NCBI RefSeq assembly: GCF_964340395.1
Contig: NC_135554.1
Span: forward strand, 8,048,975 to 8,112,974
DNA: 64,000 nt
Source of the DNA: Glandiceps talaboti
Taxonomy: Eukaryota; Hemichordata; Enteropneusta; Spengelidae
Reading direction: 5' to 3'
The translations under genes and the position numbers were made by a program. The number at the start of each line of letters is the position of its first letter. The first letter of the stretch is position 1. Under the pieces are notes generated by a model. The model was not told the DNA's origin. It made no database searches and saw nothing but the letters and a program-made list of their open reading frames with translations. Positions 56,586 to 64,000 of the stretch are shown here, in pieces.

Positions 56586-56825
56586 ATACCGAAAGGCCAG
56601 TCATCACCTGTCCAGCTGACATAGATGCAACAACAGACCAAGGAATGCCAACAGCTTCTATAACATGGGGAGTACCTAATGCAACTGATAATGCAGGTAG
56701 TGTTAGCGTTACCGGATCCCATGACCCTGGAGATGACTTTGGCATTGGTATATCAGTTGTAAACTACACAGCTGTAGACACGTCTGGCAACATACGGACC
56801 TGTCAGTTCACAGTAAATATAACAG
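56586..56825 (+). CDS. HYR domain exon 1
   Basis: The acceptor is CTCACAG|AT and the donor is AACAG|GTCAGT. It encodes DTERPVITCPADIDATTDQG through CQFTVNITG with both conserved cysteines. The donor differs from the GTAAGT used by copies 2-4. Confidence 0.88.
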
Positions 56826-59800
56826 GTCAGTTAAAAAGGCGTATAGTAGTTGAGAATAATTTTGACATGAATACGTATACTAATGTACAAGTATTCGTAT
56901 CCAAATTATTCTCAAATACCATGCAAACTCAAAAATATGGAATATATACTCAGGTCATGTAAACTTCACGACAACGCACGTCTATGTTAGGACAACAGTT
57001 GTCTGCGTTACTGGTTCTGCTGTGTTTGAAATATATGAATCAAAATGTTCACAATTTCCATTATTTCCTCCGATTTTTCTTTGATATTACTGGTGGTGGA
57101 ATATTTCTATTATTCTCCAATATTTGTCTTCATTTAGCCGGAAAGTACTCGTGACCTAAGGGTTTGTCACTACTCGTCCAGCGACTCATAGTGAAAAAGA
57201 CCATTAAGTCACTCGTATTTCCCTGGGCTGAACGAAGAAAACAATTGGAAAATAACATCAAATCGAACGGAGAATGTCATAAAATATGTTGATTTGTTTC
57301 AACAACATATGAACATGTTTTTGATTTGTCATAGATCTAGACTATCAAATGACTTAATATATTTTTTTCTTGTACAGAACTATGCAGAAAGATTAAGTTC
57401 TGTTGACAGAACTGATCGTCAGTCATCATAATGTCACAACAATTAATTAGAATTAAGCCTATTTGATGTTTTTTGCATGTTCATAGGGGAGATGCATATA
57501 TATTGGCATTTATAGGCTATAATTGTGTATAATGTATGACGTCTATAATAGGCTTTCATACATTTACCTACTGACGCCATCTCAAAGCTGAGAAAAGACA
57601 TTTGTGACTTCTATGTGATAGATACCGTCCGAGCTGCGAGGCCAATATGACGTCGGAGGACGGTATCTATCTTGTGCCCAAGAGATAATATACGTAGCAA
57701 TTCTCAAACAACTTTTCCTCAAGACTAACCATACTGCATACAACGCAAAAAAGGTTTCTCTTTTAATAAGGGCCAGCCAATATACGTTTCTGTACTTTCT
57801 TCATGTTTCTAGTTATACGGCTAGCTGCATCACTGGCCTACTAGTGTGTCAGGTTGACCTAGTACCTACTTCATACAAGACAAGTCAACACGTCGTTTTT
57901 TGTTCCTGAAGCATAATTTTGCTGATGTTTAAATATATGAGCTTGGATAATAGCACTCACTCGTGATCACTGGACAGGAGAATCGTATTAATTGCTTTGA
58001 CCTTTTATTCCATCACTCCCTTCATGATGCCCAGAAAGGGTATGGTTTCTCTGAATGGTCGATTGCTATTTTAACAAATTGTATGTCTTATGTTTTCTAT
58101 AATACTCACAGATACCGAAACGCCAGTCATTACCTGTCCAGCTGACATAGATGCAACAACAGACCAAGGAAAGCCAACAGCTTCTATAACATGGGGAGTA
58201 TCTCATGCAACTGATAATGCAGGTAGTGTTAGCGTTACCGGATCCCATGACCCTGGAGATGACTTTGGCATTGGTATATCAGTTGTAAACTACACAGCTG
58301 TAGACACGTCTGGCAACATACGGACCTGTCAGTTCACAGTAACTATCACAGGTAAGTTAAAAAGGCGTATAGTAGTTGTTAATAATTTTGACATGAATAC
58401 TTATACTAATGTACAAGTATTCGTATCCAAATTATTCTCAAATACCATGCAAACTCAAAAATATGGAATATATACTCAGGTCGTGTAAACTTCACGACAA
58501 CGCACGTCTATGTTAGGACAACAGTTGTCTGCGTTACTGGTTCTGCTGTGTTTGAAATATATGAATCAAAATGTTCACAATTTCCATTATTTCCTCCCAT
58601 TTTTCTTTGATATTACTGGTGGTGGAATATTTCTATTATTCTCCAATATTTGTCTTCATTTAGCCGGAAAGTACTCGTGACCTAAGGGTTTGTCACTACT
58701 CGTCCAGCGACTCGTAGTGACAAACGCCCTTAAGTCACTCGTATTTCCCTTGGCTGAACGAAGAAAACAATTGGAAAATAACATCAAATCGAACGGAGAA
58801 TGTCATAAAATATGTTGATTTTGTTCAACAACATATGAACATGTTTTTGATTTGTCTTTATAGATCTAAACTATCAAATGACTTAATATATCTTTTTCTT
58901 GTACAGAACTATGCAGAAAGATTAAGTTCTGTTGACAGAACTGATCGTCAGTCATCATAATGTCACAACAATTAATTAGAATTAAGCCTATTTGATGTTT
59001 TTTGCATGTTCATAGGGGAGATGCATATATATTGGCATTTATAGGCTATAATTGTGTATAATGTATGACGTCTCTAATAGGCTTTCATACATTTACCTAC
59101 TGACGCCATCTCAAAGCTGAGAAAAGACATTTGTGACTTCTATGTGATAGATACCGTCCGAGCTGCGAGGCCAATATGACGTCGGAGGACGGTATCTATC
59201 TTGTGCCCAAGAGATAATATACGTAGCAATTCTCAAGCAACTTTTCCTCAAGACTAACCATACTGCATACAACGCAAAAATGTTTCTCTTTTAATAAGGG
59301 CCAGCCAATATACGTTTCTGTACTTTCTTCATGTTTCTAGTTATACGGCTAGCTGCATCACTGGCCTACTAGTGTGTCAGGTTGACCTAGTACCTACTTC
59401 ATACAAGACAAGTCAACACGTCGTTTTTTGTTCCTGAAGCATAATTTTGCTGATGTTTAAATATATGAGCTTGGATAATAGCACTCACTCGTGATCACTG
59501 GACAGGAGAATCGTATTAATTGTTTTGACCTTTTATTCCATCACTCCCTTCATGATGCCCAGAAAGGGTATGATTTCTCTGAATGGTCGATTGCTATTTT
59601 AACAAATTGTATGTCTTATGTTTTCTATAATACTCACAGATACCGAAACGCCAGTCATTACCTGTCCAGCTGACATAGATGCAACAACAGCCCAAGGAAA
59701 GCCAACAGCTTCTATAACATGGGGAGTATCTCATGCAACTGATAATGCAGGTAGTGTTAGCGTTACCGGATCCCATGACCCTGGAGATGACTTTGGCATT

Positions 59801-62637
59801 GGTATATCAGTTGTAAACTACACAGCTGTAGACACGTCTGGCAACATACGGACCTGTCAGTTCACAGTAACTATCACAGGTAAGTTAAAAAGGCGTATAG
59901 TAGTTGATAATAATTTTGACATGAATACTTTTACTAATGTACAAGTATTCGTATCCAAATTATTCTCAAATACCATGCAAAGTCAAAAATATGGAATATA
60001 TACCCAGGTCGTGTAAACTTCACGACAACGCACGTCTATGTTAGGACAACAGTTGTCTGCGTTATTACTGGTTCTGCTGTGTTTGAAATATATGAATCAA
60101 AATGTTCACAATTTCCATTATTTCCTCCGATTTTTCTTTGATATTACTGGTGGTGGAATATTTCTATTATTCTCCAATATTTGTCTTCATTTAGCCGGAA
60201 AGTACTCGTGACCTAAGGGTTTGTCACTACTCGTCCAGCGACTCGTAGTGAAAAAGACCATTAAGTCACTCGTATTTCCCTGGGCTGAACGAAGAAAACA
60301 ATTGGAAAATAACATCAAATCGAACGGAGAATGTCATAAAATATGTTGATTTGTTTCAACAACATATGAACATGTTTTTGATTTGTCATAGATCTAGACT
60401 ATCAAATGACTTAATATATTTTTTTCTTGTACAGAACTATGCAGAAAGATTAAGTTCTGTTGACAGAACTGATCGTCAGTCATCATAATGTCACAACAAT
60501 TAATTAGAATTAAGCCTATTTGATGTTTTTTGCATGTTCATAGGGGAGATGCATATATATTGGCATTTATAGGCTATAATTGTGTATAATGTATGAAGTC
60601 TCTAATAGGCTTTCATACATTTACCTACTGACGCCATCTCAAAGCTGAGAAAAGACATTTGTGACTTCTATGTGATAGATACCGTCCGAGCTGCGAGGCC
60701 AATATGACGTCGGAGGACGGTATCTATCTTGTGCCCAAGAGATAATATACGTAGCAATTCTCAAGCAACTTTTCCTCAAGACTAACCATACTGCATACAA
60801 CGCAAAAATGTTTCTCTTTTAATAAGGGCCAGCCAATATACGTTTCTGTACTTTCTTCATGTTTCTAGTTATACGGCTAGCTGCATCACTGGCCTACTAG
60901 TGTGTCAGGTTGACCTAGTACCTACTTCATACAAGACAAGTCAACACGTCGTTTTTTGTTCCTGAAGCATAATTTTGCTGATGTTTAAATATATGAGCTT
61001 GGATAATAGCACTCACTCGTGATCACTGGACAGGAGAATCGTATTAATAGTTTTGACCTTTTATTCCATCACTCCCTTCATGATGCCCAGAAAGGGTATG
61101 ATTTCTCTGAATGGTCGATTGCTATTTTAACAAATTGTATGTCTTATGTTTTCTATAATACTCACAGATACCGAAACGCCAGTCATTACCTGTCCAGCTG
61201 ACATAGATGCAACAACAGACCAAGGAAAGCCAACAGCTTCTATAACATGGGGAGTACCTAATGCAACTGATAATGCAGGCAGTGTTAGCGTTACCGGATC
61301 CCGTGACCCTGAAGATGATTTTGGCATTGGTATATCAGTTGTAACCTACACAGTTATAGACACGTCTGGCAACATCGGCACCTGTCAATTCAAAGTAAAT
61401 GTAACAGGTAAGTTTAATAAATTCAAATTTGATCTGTAAATCTGCTTTCCAGAATAGTCATTGTGACAACCTGGGAAGTACCTACTGGAACAGATAATGC
61501 AGGAAATGTGACTGTGACCGGATCACATGACTCTGGAGATTACTTTCACATTGGTATGTCAGTTGTCAACTACACAGCTGTAGACCCAGATGGCAACACG
61601 CAAAAATGTCAGTTTAATGTAACTGTAACAGGTAAGTTGAAATTGAAATATGAAGTATAGGGATAGTATAATACACGGGATACACATATCTCTCTTACAA
61701 TTCAATCCTGTTCACCCTAACGAGAACGTCCACTGGGTCGTCAAAAATCTTTCTAGTATTGCCACAATTCATGGCCTCACTGGACAACAGTTGAAGTGCA
61801 ATTGTTTCTTGTATCTAGGTGCATTTTTACCTCAAATGCAAAGTTAAAATTATATGTAACTGAAATTTCCCTCTGTAGTATGTCATTGTAACACGCTTTG
61901 CTAGTTGAAGTACTTTCATAAAAGACATCTGCCACATGTACAATACAATACTCTACTTAAAAACATTTTTGCCACAGCTACAGTACTCTAGTGAAAATCT
62001 TCCATAGTTGCATGTACTATGTTATTGACATTCTTTCTGTAGTACTACAGTGAAAACAAGTACTTCATTTGGAAATCTCTTGTATCCAAAGAGGCTTAGC
62101 GTCGCCCATGTCGCAGACATGTTCGTGATCACTATAAGATGGCAATTATCTATGTACACAACACATGCTTCACTTCAATAGTATACATAATATAACGGCA
62201 TACACTTTCGCTATTCTTCACCTTCATAATATTTGGTAATGCTGTAGAAGTATGTCATAAATTAGCATGGTTTGTTGTGATGTGAGTTAAGAAAAGGGGC
62301 ATTCTTATCATTATCAAATGTATATGTAGATAGGTCTTTCTATAGGTCATCAGCCAACAAATCGACTAATCATTCAAGTTGTTACATTTGTTTTCAGATA
62401 CCGAAGACCCAACCATCGTTTGTCCGCCAAATATCACCGACACTACGGATCAAGGAAAAGTAACAACTAACGTAACATGGCAGTTACTGGATATGAATGA
62501 TAACACGGAAGTCGGTAACGTTACTAGTACACATGTTCCTGGTGTGGAGTTTGGTATGGGAACAATACTAGTGACGTACACAGCTTATGATATATATGGT
62601 AACAAAGCATCATGCAGTTTCAGTGTAACGGTCGAAG
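56586..62637 (+). CDS. HYR (hyalin repeat)-domain protein, six-exon segment
   Basis: Exons 56586-56825, 58112-58351, 59640-59879, 61168-61407, 61458-61631 and 62398-62637 are all phase 1-1. Five are exactly 240 nt and encode one complete 80-residue HYR domain each. HYR domains are immunoglobulin-like beta-sandwiches found in hyalin, SVEP1-like and other secreted or cell-surface proteins, often with sushi or EGF domains. The consensus DTE.PVI.CPADI..TTDQGK....TW..P.A.DN.G...V..S..PGDDF.IG.SVV.YTA.D.SGN...C.F.V...G is evident. The start is outside this segment (candidate first exon at 36343) and the end lies beyond 62637. The protein must be extracellular if the family rule holds. Confidence 0.88.
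58112..58351 (+). CDS. HYR domain exon 2
   Basis: The acceptor is CTCACAG|AT and the donor is CACAG|GTAAGT. It differs from exon 1 at a handful of residues (for example TETPV, GKPTAS, VSHATDN). Both cysteines are present. Confidence 0.9.
59640..59879 (+). CDS. HYR domain exon 3
   Basis: It is nearly identical to exon 2; the clearest change is TTDQG to TTAQG. Same splice sites, 240 nt, phase 1-1. Confidence 0.9.
61168..61407 (+). CDS. HYR domain exon 4
   Basis: It is more diverged toward its 3' half (SRDPEDDFGIGISVVTYTVI, then NIGTCQFKVNVTG). The donor is AACAG|GTAAGT. The sequence after the donor no longer matches the other units. Confidence 0.9.
61458..61631 (+). CDS. truncated HYR domain exon 5
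   Basis: It encodes VTTWEVPTGTDNAGNVTVTG through CQFNVTVTG. About 22 N-terminal residues, including the first cysteine, are missing. The frame-preserving acceptor is AATAG at 61453-61457, giving 174 nt phase 1-1 and an upstream intron of only 50 nt. The stronger CCAG at 61449-61452 would put a TAG stop in frame. It may be a partly deleted exon that is skipped or spliced from this weak site. Confidence 0.6.
61632..62397 (+). other. HYR gene intron between exons 5 and 6
   Basis: GT-AG, 766 bp, unrelated to the repeated introns. Nothing else is recognised in it. Confidence 0.75.
62398..62637 (+). CDS. HYR domain exon 6, GC donor
   Basis: The acceptor is TTTTCAG|AT. It encodes DTEDPTIVCPPNITDTTDQG through CSFSVTVEG, the most diverged copy. 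The frame and the 240-nt length require the donor CGAAG|GCAAGT at 62638, the classic GC-AG donor. With a GT requirement the frame would run into TAG at 62643. Confidence 0.85.
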
Positions 62638-62875
62638 GCAAGTAGCTACTAACCATCAGAATCATTCTTGTTAGTAGACTGAGACGATTCCATTACGAGT
62701 TGTTAAAGTCTGTAATCGTCAAATGTTCTGAGTTTCATTATTCACTTTTAGATTTGTAAGGGATACGTTGTCCTCAACATTTAAAAAAAATCCCAGTTAC
62801 TAGTCATCTCCCAAGAAACTGATATCAGTCACTAGTACTGCCAATGTGTACTGACAGCAGTGTATCTTTTCACAG

Positions 62876-62994
62876 ATAAGAGCTGCGTAGGCAAGTATAT
62901 AAAAATTCCAAAAATGTATGTACATTTGCCTAGCAGCAAGACCTCACGCATATCAGATATTTTTCGCAATTTCGTGAGTTTCAAACATTGATTT
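62876..62994 (+). CDS. possible further (terminal) exon after HYR6
   Basis: A TTTTCACAG acceptor at 62867-62875, entered in phase 1, gives DKSCVGKYIKIPKMYVHLPS and about 20 more residues before a TGA. It follows the GC donor of HYR6 by 238 bp and fits its phase. No domain is recognised and there is no similarity support, so this is a weak candidate only. Confidence 0.2.
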
Positions 62995-63743
62995 GGATAT
63001 CTTGTTTCATATTATTTTTGTGAATTAAAGATTTAATATTTTAAGGCCAAAACAAAAATAGTTTCTGGTCAGGTCAGTTCGTCTAATCTCTAGAAACCTT
63101 TCACTCAGTCTACTATTTATGGCAGTTACTGTTCTTTTTGTTCAGTACTTTATAGCAAGTATGTATATGGGGCATATGGCATTTGCTTGTTCATAATTGA
63201 CACTGCAGTTTTCTTTACTGAGTCAAGGAGGGTTATTTTGTGGTGTTTCCCCATGGATCTACAGATAGACAAACATAGACCGACGCATTTAAGTTATGCA
63301 CGTGCTGACCAGAAACAATTCGTTCTGTCGGCGTCAAGAAAACAATCACATTGAATAGCAATTCTCATTCATATGTCCTTTACTTCGTATGTAGTGGCAC
63401 TCTTTTTAACTTTGGCAACGGTTTCTTATAACACTGATACTTGAAAATAGTGACATTAAAAATAGAGGTTTAGACTTTGTAATAAGAAAAGAAAAACACA
63501 TTAGTCATATTTACCCTTTCATCGCCTTCGTAAAATGTTCCTTGACAAGAATCTAGAAGAGTGGACCGACTGTGTAACATATGCACATTTGTATTCATGT
63601 TAGGGAGCTATGGTAGGGGGTTAGCCTATGTAGAGGAATATGGTTATAAAGTTGCATAACAAGTCAACATGCTGATCGTCTCACTTTCTTGATATACCGT
63701 TGTCATTGAGAACTTTCTGTATGCGTTGAGGTATTACATTATC
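62995..63743. other. non-coding sequence
   Basis: I see no exon or repeat family here. Confidence 0.5.
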
Positions 63744-63984
63744 TAGACTGTCGACAGTCGCTCACGCCTTTTTTTCCTACGTTTTATCTAAACTCCGATC
63801 CGGCGCAACACCAGTATAATCGCAAACTGATATTGAGGGCCGAAGGCCCAAATGATCGAGGGCCGAAGGCCCGAGCTCGGGCCTTCGGCCCTCGATATCA
63901 GTTTGCGATTAGACTAGTGTTGCGCCGGATCGGAGTTTAGATAAAACGGAGGAAAAAAAGGCGCGAGCGACTGTCGACAGTCTA
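63744..63984. mobile_element. 241-bp palindromic MITE with 9-bp target duplication
   Basis: The termini TAGACTGTCGACAGTCGC (left) and its inverse at the right extend into arms of over 90 bp (landmarks TTTTATCTAAACTCCGATCC, GGCGCAACAC, TCGCAAACTGATAT). The centre has repeated GAGGGCCGAAGGCCC units. The direct repeat TACATTATC lies at 63735-63743 and 63985-63993. It is non-coding and very little diverged, so probably recent. Confidence 0.88.
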
Positions 63985-64000
63985 TACATTATCTTGCACA

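Larger units (their letters stand above)
56826..61167. repeat. three near-identical ~1.29-kb introns of the HYR tandem array
   Basis: Introns 56826-58111, 58352-59639 and 59880-61167 align almost base for base. Each carries an inverted pair GATAGATACCGTCC / GGACGGTATCTATC (57627, 59145 and 60675 region). Unit spacing is 1526, 1528 and 1528 bp. Small differences include GACTCATAGTGAAAAAGACC versus GACTCGTAGTGACAAACGCC. Confidence 0.92.

Noticed and set aside
56540-56745. Antisense open frames over HYR exons (also at 58066, 59594 and 61127)
   Set aside because: They are shadows of the conserved plus-strand HYR exons; plus-strand splice sites and domain matches are decisive.

Overview
The window is eukaryotic nuclear DNA from an animal. 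It has spliced genes with phase-consistent exon junctions, long introns, dense microsatellites, LINE, SINE, Penelope-like and MITE remnants, and an AT-rich background. A large polycystin-1-like gene, tandem HYR (hyalin repeat) exons, V-SINE-like tails and L2/CR1-type LINEs suggest a marine invertebrate deuterostome (hemichordate, echinoderm or cephalochordate). The sequence alone does not settle the species.

Region 1 (1-16.3 kb, + strand): the 3' part of a polycystin-1-like (PKD1L) gene. I reconstruct 13 exons (257-16299) that join in frame into 1,371 codons plus a stop. In order they give the REJ/GAIN region, a GPS motif, TM1, a PLAT domain, TM2-TM5, TM6, the polycystin extracellular (TOP) domain, TM7-TM11 with a pore loop, and a short cytoplasmic tail. 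Two introns use GC-AG splice sites with the same donor hexamer. The 5' part of the gene lies left of the window. Its introns hold (AT)n and (ATGT)n tracts, a 5'-truncated LINE (6.49-7.6 kb), three hammerhead-ribozyme-like motifs (6.0-6.5 kb), a palindromic MITE (4.9 kb) and a tRNA-SINE-bearing composite repeat (9.2-10.5 kb).

Region 2 (16.3-36.3 kb): probable 3'UTR with internal duplications, then repeat-dominated DNA. It contains an inverted copy of the 9-10 kb composite repeat, the first copy (A) of a long composite repeat, and a Penelope-like element 3' end at 31.4-32.0 kb. That element keeps the YIG end of a GIY-YIG endonuclease ORF, followed by a good hammerhead ribozyme and an (AT)n tract.

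Region 3 (36.3-64 kb): a candidate signal-peptide first exon (36343-36445, phase 1 donor), about 20 kb of repeats, then six phase 1-1 exons (56586-62637) that each encode one HYR domain. The repeats include tandem copies B and C of the long composite repeat (39.4-53.2 kb) carrying L2-like LINE remnants, and a decayed DDE transposase. The first four HYR exons sit in nearly identical units of about 1.53 kb, pointing to recent tandem duplication. The signal exon and HYR exons share + strand and compatible phase and may be one secreted or cell-surface HYR gene; this is inference.

The main discoveries are the hammerhead-ribozyme loci bounded by (AT)n tracts, a family of three palindromic MITEs sharing TAG(A/T)CT termini and 9-bp target duplications, three GC-AG introns, and the HYR exon amplification.
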